A DNA stretch of 64,000 nt from NCBI GenBank assembly GCA_963677165.2, contig CAXXSX010000001.1, positions 682,001-746,000 on the forward strand, in the 5' to 3' direction. Each line of letters opens with the position of its first letter. The first letter of the stretch is position 1. Origin of the DNA: JAFGXT01 sp963677165 (lineage in GTDB: Bacteria > Verrucomicrobiota > Lentisphaeria > Victivallales > SZUA-371). Below are positions 8,702 through 18,165 of this stretch, one piece after another. The notes below the pieces were generated by a model. It was not told the origin of the DNA and searched no databases. It saw only the letters and a program-made list of their open reading frames with translations. The translations under genes were made by a program, and so were the position numbers.

Positions 8702-11410
8702 TTATTTGATTTTTAGAGGAGCCTTTAAGGCCATAATGTATGTTATGATATTTCTCCGGATATCTTGAGGAGACAGCTCGTTGGTGTTTAAGTCCAGATT
8801 CTTGATGTGGTTTAAATATTTTTTCGCCTCTTTTATTGTTTTTCGAACTTTTATTCTTTTGTCGTTTTTATGGTTGTCGATTAAATCAAGTAATGTACTT
8901 AAATATCGTAAATCATCCGCCGCTTCACGATATCCTTCCCATTGAAGAGTATCGATCACTCCATCAGAAGAAGGGTACACCATATTGTGTTGTTTCCATT
9001 GATCCTTTCTTCCAAAGTCATTCCATGCACAAGGTAAGTTGCCCTTTCGTCCTTGCATAGCCCCCCAGTGATATATATACGTCATGCATCCATCATAACC
9101 ATACTGCCATAATAAATAGCCAAAATTTCTCCGATAGGTATCAGGCAATTCAACTCCCCCTTGTGGATTTGCATAACTGACTATTTTATGCCCTTTACTA
9201 TGCCATTTTGAGCTTTCCGCACGGATCGGATAGTATGAATGGACCAGCATATCCTGAATGTCTCCCATAATGGCGAAATTGCCGGGGTTGATGGAAGTAC
9301 CGGTGTAGCCGGAAACAAATATTTTTCCTCCATGTTTGTGCACCGTATCCCAGGACTTGCGCTGTTTTTTCAGAGTCTCTCCACGAGCTTCATCAATTCC
9401 ATAAAAATAAATATTATTAATTCCCGCATCTTTGAATTCCTTCATATGCTTTTTTATTTCACTTATAAGTTCTTTGTTGGAAGATGCATCTTTGGGTTTC
9501 CAACCGCGGTAAAAAATCGTTTTATTGTTTAAGCCGGAACCTTTCCAGATATCAAAGGCATCCTGCCATTTGAAAATATTATATGGAAACATTATATCGG
9601 TGATCGAATGTTTTCGAAGGTTTGTTAATTCCAACCGGTATTGTTTTAACTGGTTTGCTCTGCTTCCATAATATGATGGATCAGGAGGGTAATAGTAAAT
9701 GCTTGATATAAATCTGGAAGGAGCCAGTTGAAATGGTAAAACGGTAATTTCGAATGGCAGTTTTCCTAGCTTTCCGGATTTATCGTTGAATGAGATTTGA
9801 GTTTTATATATGCCGGGTATTGCAGACTTTGGAATATTAACCGTTACCCAGAACTGTTTATTTTCCTGTATCGGAATATTAACCGGCTGTAACTTCGCGC
9901 TATCTACAATAGGAAAATCCTTTCTGGTTTTTCCGGAAACTGGACCAGGCGAACTGATGCAGACATATTTACCATTTACAAACATATAATTTTCTTTTTT
10001 TCTGCGATCTACTTTGATGAGCTTATCGTTGTGTAAGAGAAGTTCCGGGACCAATTGTTTTTCTCCAACAAGTACAACCGGGTTGAATGTGGAATCCTGT
10101 GGTTTTAAGGAGGCAACACCGCCGGTATCTTGATACCATACTTTAACTACCTTTATGTCAACGCTGCCGGTCGGTAGATATTTCCCATTTGCCTGTTTCA
10201 GTTTGCCGATATTAAATTTTAAATTTTTGATGTTTTTTTCTGCGGTTACGGCAAACGAACATGAGACGGTTTCTCCTTGTGCGCCTTTGACTTTTAATGG
10301 GACGCCAATCCGTCCGAAGGGAATTGGCCGGTCGGGATAAATCCGGTTGTTTGTAATGGCATCAACTACCCGAACTACGATCATATTAAAGCTTAATTTT
10401 TTATTTGCCAGAGCATCTGTCAAATCCGCTATGTTTTTTACAGAATCCAACACAATTCGAAGGTCGCTGGAATGCCAGTCATGCTTTAGCATAAGTTGAA
10501 CCTTGTTTAGTTTTGACTGGATGATTTTTTGCCATTGTTCAGTATTTTTATTTTCAATGCATGTTGAAATTTGATCCTGTGATTTTTTTAATATGGGAAT
10601 GAACTTTCTTTTTAGTTCTTGTGAACATAGAATTTTCTCGGTCATCACAGAAGACGGAGAAAGCGCCAGTAGTATATTCTTTTTCCCTTTGACAATCAGA
10701 TGTGAATCTTCATAGAGTTGTCCCGGTACTTTTCTAATGTGTATTCTCCATATTTTGCCATGTTGACTTTTTTCTATTGGAATGATTAAATTCTCTGCAT
10801 TTTGGGCTTGACTTACTTCATGTGATTTTATTCGTTTGTTATTGCTGTCAAATACTTCTACTCCAGCCAGTTCTTTCCCGCCGCCGCCGCGAATATACAG
10901 ATTTATAGATTCGGTATCTTCTGGAACAGGCATAAACAAGTCGCGCTGACAACGAAACAAGTGCAGTGGTGCACTGATAACCATTGGTCTTTCCTTCATT
11001 GAAATGATATAAGCTCCTTTGCCGGATTTAATTTGAATCTTATAGACCCCTGTCTCGGGAGCTTTAAATTTAATCTTATCAACCTTCTCATGATTAACGG
11101 AACCATTTTCTATGTTTTTCCCAGAAGGAGAAATTACAGAAAACTTGATTGGATTTGCTTTGCCGACAAGCATGGAATTGATTTCCATGAAGAAAGGATC
11201 ATTTTTCTTTATGTACACATGAAAAGTATGGTTTTCCCTCAGACATATTTCAATTTTCTTAGCAGTACTAAGTTTTGTTCCTTTTACGAACTCGTATTGA
11301 GTGTTGTCATCAGCATATACTTCATTCGAATTGATACTAAATACCAGAATACATAATAAGTGAAAACTAATAATTTTCTGGATTGCTAAGAGTCGGTGGT
11401 TTTTTAACAT
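8702..11410 (-). CDS. secreted DUF4091-type glycoside hydrolase-like protein
   Basis: About 902 residues with a signal peptide ending near EVYA. The N-terminal half looks like beta-sandwich domains (including a pre-peptidase-like part around residues 30-120). The C-terminal half matches DUF4091 TIM-barrel proteins: HMKEFKDAGINNIYFYGIDE with an acidic candidate, then GYTGTSINPGNF, LLWQYGYDGCMTYIYHWG and DTLQWEGYREAADDLRYL. The substrate is unknown; neighbours suggest a pectin-like or rhamnose-rich glycan. I chose the ATG at 11410 because AAGGAATTATT directly precedes it; a frame-equivalent ATG lies at 11425 without a ribosome binding site. It sits in an operon with the CBM9-like, TIM-barrel and esterase genes. 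Confidence 0.75.
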   Translation of the reverse strand: MLKNHRLLAIQKIISFHLLCILVFSINSNEVYADDNTQYEFVKGTKLSTAKKIEICLRENHTFHVYIKKNDPFFMEINSMLVGKANPIKFSVISPSGKNIENGSVNHEKVDKIKFKAPETGVYKIQIKSGKGAYIISMKERPMVISAPLHLFRCQRDLFMPVPEDTESINLYIRGGGGKELAGVEVFDSNNKRIKSHEVSQAQNAENLIIPIEKSQHGKIWRIHIRKVPGQLYEDSHLIVKGKKNILLALSPSSVMTEKILCSQELKRKFIPILKKSQDQISTCIENKNTEQWQKIIQSKLNKVQLMLKHDWHSSDLRIVLDSVKNIADLTDALANKKLSFNMIVVRVVDAITNNRIYPDRPIPFGRIGVPLKVKGAQGETVSCSFAVTAEKNIKNLKFNIGKLKQANGKYLPTGSVDIKVVKVWYQDTGGVASLKPQDSTFNPVVLVGEKQLVPELLLHNDKLIKVDRRKKENYMFVNGKYVCISSPGPVSGKTRKDFPIVDSAKLQPVNIPIQENKQFWVTVNIPKSAIPGIYKTQISFNDKSGKLGKLPFEITVLPFQLAPSRFISSIYYYPPDPSYYGSRANQLKQYRLELTNLRKHSITDIMFPYNIFKWQDAFDIWKGSGLNNKTIFYRGWKPKDASSNKELISEIKKHMKEFKDAGINNIYFYGIDEARGETLKKQRKSWDTVHKHGGKIFVSGYTGTSINPGNFAIMGDIQDMLVHSYYPIRAESSKWHSKGHKIVSYANPQGGVELPDTYRRNFGYLLWQYGYDGCMTYIYHWGAMQGRKGNLPCAWNDFGRKDQWKQHNMVYPSSDGVIDTLQWEGYREAADDLRYLSTLLDLIDNHKNDKRIKVRKTIKEAKKYLNHIKNLDLNTNELSPQDIRRNIITYIMALKAPLKIK

Positions 11411-11451
11411 AATAATTCCTTTCATTCTTATTATTCATCGTATGATATTAA

Positions 11452-13272
11452 TTACTTAATCTTCCGGAGAGCTTGATGCTGTTTTATTTTTATAACCTTC
11501 AGTTCTCCGGGGGGGATAATCACAGGCATTTGACCAACATTATTGCGATGCTCTTCAGAAATGATATCATAAATATCATATTTTGTGTTAAATATAATTT
11601 CAGATGATATTTTTTTATTAAGATTATTATTGACCAGAAAAAGATATATATTTTTCCCATCCGTTAAGTAATTCATATTTATATGACGCGTGGATATTTT
11701 GCATGGAGCAGAGATGTTTTTCAGATATTTACTTAAAGCAGAGTCTAGTAAGTCAGCCTGATATTCCATGTCTGCTTCGCTTTGATTTCCTTTTTTTACA
11801 GCCTGATACCAGTAAGATGCATCAAAATCTATTGGGGTTCCCAAATTTATCTTAGAATTTTTGTCGATGAGTAATTTATTGCCTTTTTTTAGATATTTTT
11901 CAAGCAACTTGAATTTATCGGCCCGTAAATAATTAAGCCCGGAAGAAATAATGACGGAAAAATGTTGTAGATCATCCAAACAGCTGATTTCATTTTCCAA
12001 AAGCATCTCAAATGGAATTCCTTTTTTTAACAGGTAATATGCTAATGCATCGCTTTCGTGAAGGTGTTTATAGCGTTCAAGCGGATTTTTTTGCCATATA
12101 TCAGCAAAGGTGCGAGTTGTGGTAGAATATAAAACAGCAACCTTACCTTCAGGTTTGTGAAGATCAGGTGTTTTTGTGCAAATTGGAAGAATATATTTCC
12201 TATAAATTTTGGCGGCAGCTTCGACATGCTGAGGAGAAAGAGAGCGTCCGGGAAAATAAACAATGCCCTTTGCTCCCTCTGAAAAAGTTTGTAGAATAAA
12301 TCGTTTAAAAGCTGCAACTGAGATAACAGCTGGCTCAGTTACTGGTTTGAACTTATCATAAACAGGAATGTTTGAAAAGTTAGGAACTCCATTTTTCAAC
12401 ATGTAAAGACAAAGTCCATCGGCTATTTTATTTTTCCATCCAGACGAATCAATTTCATTTATATAAAACTGTACATAAAGTTGAAAGTTTCTGATATGGC
12501 ATGGATCAAGGGTGACCCGCCGCTTTGATTTTATGAAATTTTCCGGTTTGCAATTCGGTATTGTAAGCTGTTTACCCGAAAAATAAGCAGCTGCTGGTAT
12601 CGTAAATATTTTTAATTTCGGGTGTTTTTCTTTAATTGCTTTTGCCAGCGATGTATAATAGTTGACCATTTGTGTTTTTTGGAAATTGTCCCAGGTCAGC
12701 ACAAGATTATTTTCTGAGACAACTCTTTCAGATGCTTTAAGGTAATCATCCAATGATGGAACATTGTAGCCGGTTTTTTGGAAAAGCCTAGTACAATTTT
12801 TGCAGATACATCCTCCCGGTTGTATTCCGGGCTCGTCATCAATGCATAAGCCACCAAAGTTTTCGAACCTTTTTAACCATTTTGTCAGAAGTAAAGTTCT
12901 TCGGATAATATCATTATTATTCCGGGAAAAACATCGATAACATTTTTGAGTACTGAAACGACTCATCTGACCCATGGAAGAATTCTTCTCATTGAAGATA
13001 TTAAGCAGGGGAATAAGAGTAATATTGCTCCCTTTGAACCGCTTAAACAGTAAATTCATTTTTTTTGAATTGACTGGCTTCCCATTTTTGTCAAACTTAT
13101 GTGGTAATTTAATATAAAACCAGAGAATACTTACTCCCATTTTATGACATGCTTCTACTGATGGATATCTTGTGTCACCTGAAGCAATTATAGTAAACTC
13201 ATGAGCAAAAACCAGTTTTGATAATAAACCGAGAGTAATAATTAGAAGAAATTTGAAACAAGCTTTACTCAC
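11452..13272 (-). CDS. secreted TIM-barrel protein of unknown specificity (GH42-like layout)
   Basis: 606 residues with a signal peptide (residues 1-23, ending LVFA). The first 370 residues look like a glycoside-hydrolase barrel: FGGLCIDDEPGIQPGGCICK holds an acidic pair, and a CIC..C cluster near residue 150 could bind metal. The part from about 385 (KVAVLYSTTTRTFADIW to SVIISSGLNYL) resembles the glutaminase-like trimerisation domain of GH42 enzymes, and the C-terminus resembles a small beta domain. The start is GTG with AAGGAG at the right spacing; it overlaps the last 8 bp of the CBM9-like gene, which implies translational coupling. I do not recognise a named family. Confidence 0.65.
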   Translation of the reverse strand: MSKACFKFLLIITLGLLSKLVFAHEFTIIASGDTRYPSVEACHKMGVSILWFYIKLPHKFDKNGKPVNSKKMNLLFKRFKGSNITLIPLLNIFNEKNSSMGQMSRFSTQKCYRCFSRNNNDIIRRTLLLTKWLKRFENFGGLCIDDEPGIQPGGCICKNCTRLFQKTGYNVPSLDDYLKASERVVSENNLVLTWDNFQKTQMVNYYTSLAKAIKEKHPKLKIFTIPAAAYFSGKQLTIPNCKPENFIKSKRRVTLDPCHIRNFQLYVQFYINEIDSSGWKNKIADGLCLYMLKNGVPNFSNIPVYDKFKPVTEPAVISVAAFKRFILQTFSEGAKGIVYFPGRSLSPQHVEAAAKIYRKYILPICTKTPDLHKPEGKVAVLYSTTTRTFADIWQKNPLERYKHLHESDALAYYLLKKGIPFEMLLENEISCLDDLQHFSVIISSGLNYLRADKFKLLEKYLKKGNKLLIDKNSKINLGTPIDFDASYWYQAVKKGNQSEADMEYQADLLDSALSKYLKNISAPCKISTRHINMNYLTDGKNIYLFLVNNNLNKKISSEIIFNTKYDIYDIISEEHRNNVGQMPVIIPPGELKVIKIKQHQALRKIK

Positions 13273-14218
13273 TGTTTTCTCCTTTTTCTGTATCCGCTGC
13301 TTTTGATGTAAAATTCAAATATCCCCAACGTTCTGGTAGATGGCAGTTGTGGATGCCGATTACCGGCCAGGTTGAATAGATGTGTCTGCTTCTGCGTCTC
13401 TTCTCATAATTGAACTCTGGTTTATAAACGTACCCGAGATGAGCCCGCCATTTGTTTCGGCCTTTACTCGGACAATATGCTCCTTTTGACAGAGGATATA
13501 AAGAATCCCATGGAATAGCCAATTCAACAGTCCAGCCGTCATCTTTATCTTCTGAATAGTTGAGGGTTCCATGCACTTGCACTGCACTTTTTAAACCTTT
13601 ACAATTCCAATACCAGTCTGGATGACTTTTTATCATAGGTAGATGTAATGCTTTACGTGAAGCGATCCCTCCGGAACTGGGACGATAACTATATAAATAA
13701 GGAAGATCCAGTAGTAGGTCACTAACATTATTTATAGGATTTATATGTATTTCAAGGTAGTTTTTCCCGTCAGCATCAGGATCCAGGAAAAACTTTATAA
13801 AAGTATCCTGAAACATAATTTCCGGTTCTCCAGTATTTTGTTTTCCGCTGGAATTGATATGAGTACCGCCCCTTTTTCGGGTACCGTAATATGCAACGAC
13901 ATTGGGATCATGTATTTCATATGCAATATAAATATATTTGTCATCCCACAATATTTTTGCGAAAGATCGTATCTGATGTTCAGAACCATCAACAAGATCA
14001 AGGAACTTCATAACGGGAGCAGTTTCCCAGCACTTTTCCTTGAGGTTTCCATCAATGCAAATAGCATTTTTCACTACTTTATTACACATATATTCAGGTG
14101 ATATCACGAACGATTTACTTTCAACTGCTGCACAAATACTTATATTTATATAAAAAACTATAGCAAAAGCAGAAGCATATAAATGGTATTTTCCCGTATA
14201 AAGTTTTTTTGAATACAT
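13265..14218 (-). CDS. secreted CBM9-like (DOMON-type) carbohydrate-binding protein
   Basis: 317 residues, with an N-terminal hydrophobic segment at about 14-30 that could act as a signal peptide. The rest follows the family 9 carbohydrate-binding module pattern: CIDGNLKEKCWETAPVMKF, AKILWDDKYIYIAYEIHDPN, FIKFFLDPDADGKNYLEIHI and WTVELAIPWDSL, ending with WRAHLGYVYKP and STWPVIGIHN. Such proteins bind polysaccharide ends or sugars and rarely carry catalysis. It has a TAAGGGAAATTT ribosome binding site and heads the four-gene run 14218 to 7905. Its stop overlaps the next start. Confidence 0.75.
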   Translation of the reverse strand: MYSKKLYTGKYHLYASAFAIVFYINISICAAVESKSFVISPEYMCNKVVKNAICIDGNLKEKCWETAPVMKFLDLVDGSEHQIRSFAKILWDDKYIYIAYEIHDPNVVAYYGTRKRGGTHINSSGKQNTGEPEIMFQDTFIKFFLDPDADGKNYLEIHINPINNVSDLLLDLPYLYSYRPSSGGIASRKALHLPMIKSHPDWYWNCKGLKSAVQVHGTLNYSEDKDDGWTVELAIPWDSLYPLSKGAYCPSKGRNKWRAHLGYVYKPEFNYEKRRRSRHIYSTWPVIGIHNCHLPERWGYLNFTSKAADTEKGENSE

Positions 14219-14460
14219 AAATTTCCCTTAAGGTTTGTTGATACAAAAGAACAGTATCCTGCAATAGGTTGTTTCTACAGTAAATTATATGACCAGAGAT
14301 ATCGCCATAATTCACTTCTCTTGTCATTCTCGTTTTTCTATACCGAAAATGGTTTTGTCATGGCATGAAGTCCATTTTTTGAAAACAACCGGAAAACAAT
14401 CAACTCTTTTATACTTTCAGTATGAGATAGACACAATTTGTAACTTTTTAGTTTAAATAA

Positions 14461-15186
14461 TTATTGGGCAAGGGTCAAGCCATATTGTCTCCAGCAAGCG
14501 GAAAGATCAAAATATAAAACATTTGCTCCATTTCTGTGCCATGGGGAATCAATAGAGTAGCCGTCATTATATTCTGCTCCGGACCCCATTATGTGGGTCG
14601 TTCTTGCAGGAAAGGGCCATTGGGCCGTTTCAAATCCCCATTGGTCATACTTGCCGCTGAAGTCATGAAGGAGGAAGTGATTTGTAAATAGTTTTCCCAA
14701 CTTTTTATTGTCAATAAGTCTGAATCCGTTATCTTTCCCCCAGGAAGTAAATGAGGAACGATATCTGTAGCTGAATCCATAGTTGAATGGAGAACTTGAC
14801 TTGGTTGCGTATCTACTTCTATTGGGATCTCTGGGGCATGTTAGAGCTTCAGAATAACGACATGAAGGATGTATGGATTGACAGGGAAGGTAGCCTTTGG
14901 GGTCACTTAATGTTCCCACCAGAGCTTTTGGAAGAGTTGCAAAGCCAGTATTCCAGTCATAGCCCAGAAATGGAGCGAATCCGTCACTGTCGTCGGCATA
15001 CATTGTAATTGCCAATCCTACTTGCTTAATATTTGATAAACATGCTACATCTTTTGCTTTCCCTCTGGCTCGGTTTAGAGCGGGAAGCAGGATTGATGCG
15101 AGAATTGCTATGATGGCTATCACTACGAGGAGTTCTATGAGTGTGAAACTCCTTCTTGTCCAACTGCTAATGCTTTTATTATTCAT
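14461..15186 (-). CDS. pseudopilin-like prepilin-type cleavage/methylation protein
   Basis: 241 residues. A 13-residue leader is followed by the class III prepilin signal FTLIELLVVIAIIAILASIL and the LPALNRARGKAK helix, then a C-terminal globular part of the H-X9-DG type. The residue before the cleavage-site Phe is Ser rather than the usual Gly, and Glu+5 is present. The H-X9-DG motif is degenerate: WHRNGANVLYFDL has DL instead of DG. It has an AGGAGGGG ribosome binding site and lies 24 bp after the MGH1-like gene on the same strand. Function is unknown; it may sit in a type II secretion-like or surface fibre assembly. Confidence 0.85.
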   Translation of the reverse strand: MNNKSISSWTRRSFTLIELLVVIAIIAILASILLPALNRARGKAKDVACLSNIKQVGLAITMYADDSDGFAPFLGYDWNTGFATLPKALVGTLSDPKGYLPCQSIHPSCRYSEALTCPRDPNRSRYATKSSSPFNYGFSYRYRSSFTSWGKDNGFRLIDNKKLGKLFTNHFLLHDFSGKYDQWGFETAQWPFPARTTHIMGSGAEYNDGYSIDSPWHRNGANVLYFDLSACWRQYGLTLAQ

Positions 15187-15210
15187 TTTGCCCCTCCTGA
15201 AAGTTGCTTT

Positions 15211-16815
15211 TTAGTTATTGTTATATTTACTGAACGCAAAGTCAATATATAATGTCGCAGTCCAGCCAAAATCGTGAAATGCCTGATGATAAGAATCCGG
15301 TATATTTTTTCCCTTTCGTAAAAGTTTTGGGGGATCAACTTCTCCCCGGTCATCATAGAATTCAAAAAAGACTCCATACTTAAGATACATTCTTTCAAGT
15401 TCCGCCATGGTTTGACTTATAAGTCTGTTGGCTTCATTATTAAAACCGTATCGTTGTAAACCATGAACAATAAGCCAGTTGATATTTATCCAAACTGGAC
15501 CACGCCACATATCTTTAGAGTAAAATTCTTTACATCGTGCAGCAATTGAAGGAACTTGAAATTTGGTCTTAAATGTTTCTGGGTTATCCAGATGAGAGAC
15601 TAGTTTCCGAGCTTGTTCCATTGATGGAGCTCCACAAACCAAAGGCAAAAAACCAGAACTAGCCATAACATCAGACATTTTATTATGTTTTACATCGAAA
15701 TCGAAATAAAAATTTTCCTTATCACTCCATAATTTTTGGTTTATTTGCTTATTTAACATAAGATGACGGCTTTTCCACAAATCAGCTTCTTCATAAAATC
15801 CAAGTTTTTCGGCAAATCCGGAAAGGATATCACATTCCAAAGATAAAAAAGCATTAAAGTCTATTGCTTTTAATTGAGTTGAAAAATCAAAACGTGGAGA
15901 ATTGTCCATGCCGCTCTCGCCACTTCGGCAATTTGCTCTTTCTTCAATATTCCATTCAACAAGACCGGACTTATCCGAATCACGATTCTTCAAATCCCAC
16001 TCAATATAAGCCTTTAATAACGGGTAACATGAACTCAACCATTCCATATCAGGAGTAATATCCTGCAGCAGTTTTACTCCAAAAGCAAGAAGAGGAGGTT
16101 GGGTTAGAGAGTTCATTCCGGATGGTTCTGCGGCAAGAGGAATAAAACCATCTTCCCGACTACATTCAAGTACCGCAGAGATCGTTTCCCGTGCTGCTTG
16201 AATATCAAGATGCCTGGTGCCTGCTGCATGAAAAACGGAATCCCATAGCCACATTTTTCTATGAGGCCAACGATCAGGTGTCGTCCATAATCTTTTTATC
16301 TTTTTCTCCGGTGAACAAAATTGGGTTCGAAGTTGAGAATAGGCTTTCCATAATGCTCGTTTGGTATTTGTTGGAATTCCTGAAGGAATTTTAAACTTTT
16401 GCAAGTTTTTTTTGCGTTCTTTCATTACCTGACATAGATTCAGTCCCAGGAATTCCGGACGAAAGTGTTCTTTAACCCCAATAAGAGTTTGGTCATTAGC
16501 TTTTATAATTTCCACTGATTCACCGGATTTTACTTCAATATCGCCTTTGATTAATAAATGCCAGGCATCAATAAAAGCTCCCTGATTTTTTTGAAGGTCA
16601 AAAAAATCTCCGGCTAGAATCATTCTGTTATCATTTTTATTAAAATTCTTTAACTTTATTGCTCCGCCGGCTTCCGGTATTTTTATATCAAATCCAGTCC
16701 AGTCAAATGCCGTTCGAAGAACCAGTCCATTGCTATAGTCCGTTTGACCATCCAATCCGGAAAATGCCAGGATCTGACCCGGTCCCCATACATTTAATGT
16801 GTTAATATTCATCAT
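15211..16815 (-). CDS. MGH1/GH63-like alpha-glycosidase
   Basis: 534 residues without a signal peptide, so probably cytoplasmic. The catalytic (alpha/alpha)6-barrel is recognisable by WPHRKMWLWDSVFHAAG near residue 185, GLVEWNIEERANCRSGESGMDNS, DMWRGPVWININWLIVHGL near 445 and HDFGWTATLYIDFAF at the C-terminus, the pattern of GH63, GH37 and mannosylglycerate-hydrolase-like enzymes. The WD pair and the late acidic residues are in place. The substrate is not predictable. It heads a minus-strand operon with the pseudopilin and is divergent from an AraC-type regulator whose probable site lies in the 16816-17174 spacer. Confidence 0.78.
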   Translation of the reverse strand: MMNINTLNVWGPGQILAFSGLDGQTDYSNGLVLRTAFDWTGFDIKIPEAGGAIKLKNFNKNDNRMILAGDFFDLQKNQGAFIDAWHLLIKGDIEVKSGESVEIIKANDQTLIGVKEHFRPEFLGLNLCQVMKERKKNLQKFKIPSGIPTNTKRALWKAYSQLRTQFCSPEKKIKRLWTTPDRWPHRKMWLWDSVFHAAGTRHLDIQAARETISAVLECSREDGFIPLAAEPSGMNSLTQPPLLAFGVKLLQDITPDMEWLSSCYPLLKAYIEWDLKNRDSDKSGLVEWNIEERANCRSGESGMDNSPRFDFSTQLKAIDFNAFLSLECDILSGFAEKLGFYEEADLWKSRHLMLNKQINQKLWSDKENFYFDFDVKHNKMSDVMASSGFLPLVCGAPSMEQARKLVSHLDNPETFKTKFQVPSIAARCKEFYSKDMWRGPVWININWLIVHGLQRYGFNNEANRLISQTMAELERMYLKYGVFFEFYDDRGEVDPPKLLRKGKNIPDSYHQAFHDFGWTATLYIDFAFSKYNNN

Positions 16816-17174
16816 ATTATCTTTTTCTCTCTCTGTTTACTTCTAAAGTTATAGTAATAATTTTACATCATTCTGGGGGATCAGCAATCATTAAAGTTTG
16901 GAGATACATTCTATATGCAGTCAAAAATATTTGTTTTTCACAAAAACGGCTGCATTACAATATTAATACCAATTTTACAGAGTGAACAAGAAATAGAATT
17001 CATCTGTTTTACTTAATGATATTAAGTTGAAAAAAACACAAATAGTTGTATTGTAAAAATATATGGATGGCGCTTTTTAATAATTATCTTTTTGTGAACT
17101 AAGTTTTTCGTTATCACTCTTTCATTTTATTTATTTTCCTGATATTTCTAAATATGTAAATAAGAGAACATAGA
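16816..17174. other. divergent regulatory region (MGH1-like gene / AraC gene)
   Basis: 359 bp, AT-rich. It contains the 16-bp element ATGCAGTCAAAAATAT (16915-16930), which recurs upstream of the 21388 pseudopilin operon, and a perfect inverted repeat ACTTAAT-GAT-ATTAAGT at 17011-17027. No gene is visible. Confidence 0.55.
16915..16930. promoter_or_regulatory. candidate AraC-family binding element, copy 1
   Basis: ATGCAGTCAAAAATAT, 100 bp upstream of the ATG at 16815. It matches 15 of 16 bases with the element at 21505-21520, in the same orientation relative to its minus-strand operon. Confidence 0.4.
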
Positions 17175-18068
17175 ATGCTCAAACATAATAAAAACATCGA
17201 AAAACGTTCAATTGATGGAGTCTCTCGTATATGGTCGACTCCTGTTGATCAATACTATATCAGAACAATTTATAGAGATATTCAACCCAGCCTGGCTAGA
17301 ATGTTTCCTTTGCACTTAAATTTTGTAAATGAGGAACATTGTTTTCAAAAGTATTATCGGCATCGGGAAAACTCAGAAGTATTTTCGTTGGAATTAGTTT
17401 TGAACGGCTCTATGTACTATGTTCAGAATAATAAAAAGTACCATGTTAAGGCGGAGAGTCTTTTTCTGGTTCACCATGGCTGCAACAGTGAATTTTCAAC
17501 CGGTCCCGAAGGCCATTGTCACCGTCTTTCCTGTAGCTTTACCGGAAATAATCTTATCGGGTTGCTCCATACGACCAGACTGGTCGAATATGATGTGATT
17601 AAACTCGACAACTTTGAAACGGTAAAAAATATCATGAGAGAGTGTTTTAACGAGTTAAAAGATAAAAATCCTGGATTCCGACGTCGTACTTCCACTTTAG
17701 GTTATAGATTGTTGTTGGAACTGGAAGAAAATCTGGAGATGAAAAATATTCCGGAATTATTGATGAAAGCCGTAGATTTGATGGAACACCACATTTCACA
17801 GCAATTGACGATTGGTGAACTTGCTAAAGCATTAAATTCTTCTGCTGCCACTTTGAACCGTGGGTTTCAGAAGTATTTCAATATGTCTACCATGAATTAT
17901 TTCATTAGTTTAAAAATAGAAACAGCCAAGTCTCTATTAATGAGTACCAACATGCAAATCCAGGAGATCGCTCTGAGTACGGGGTATTCCAATGCTTTGT
18001 ATTTTTCATCCGAATTCAAAAAGAGAACAGGTCAGTCCCCACGTGAATTTCGAAAAAATGCGGTATAA
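17175..18068 (+). CDS. AraC-family transcriptional regulator
   Basis: 297 residues. The N-terminal half is a cupin-like sensor (EVFSLELVLNGSMYYVQNNK, FLVHHGCNSEF). The C-terminal AraC double helix-turn-helix runs from about 195 to 292: LTIGELAKALNSSAATLNRG is the first HTH, and IQEIALSTGYSNALYFSSEF with KKRTGQSPREFRK is the second. It is divergent from the MGH1-like/pseudopilin operon and probably activates it in response to a glycan-derived sugar. It ends in a bidirectional terminator shared with the operon at 18166. Confidence 0.88.
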   Translation: MLKHNKNIEKRSIDGVSRIWSTPVDQYYIRTIYRDIQPSLARMFPLHLNFVNEEHCFQKYYRHRENSEVFSLELVLNGSMYYVQNNKKYHVKAESLFLVHHGCNSEFSTGPEGHCHRLSCSFTGNNLIGLLHTTRLVEYDVIKLDNFETVKNIMRECFNELKDKNPGFRRRTSTLGYRLLLELEENLEMKNIPELLMKAVDLMEHHISQQLTIGELAKALNSSAATLNRGFQKYFNMSTMNYFISLKIETAKSLLMSTNMQIQEIALSTGYSNALYFSSEFKKRTGQSPREFRKNAV

Positions 18069-18107
18069 CAATATGGTTGCTGCCGGAGCTGTGTTGATAA
18101 CTATCAC

Positions 18108-18152
18108 AAAAAAGGCGTTGTATCAAAAGTCTATTTGAACATACGCCTTTTT
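18108..18152. terminator. bidirectional intrinsic terminator
   Basis: An inverted repeat AAAAAAGGCGT (18108-18118) / ACGCCTTTTT (18143-18152) with a 24-nt loop. A-rich and T-rich arms lie on both sides, so it can end the AraC gene (+) and the convergent operon ending at 18166 (-). Confidence 0.7.
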
Positions 18153-18165
18153 CGTGTTTTATGCA

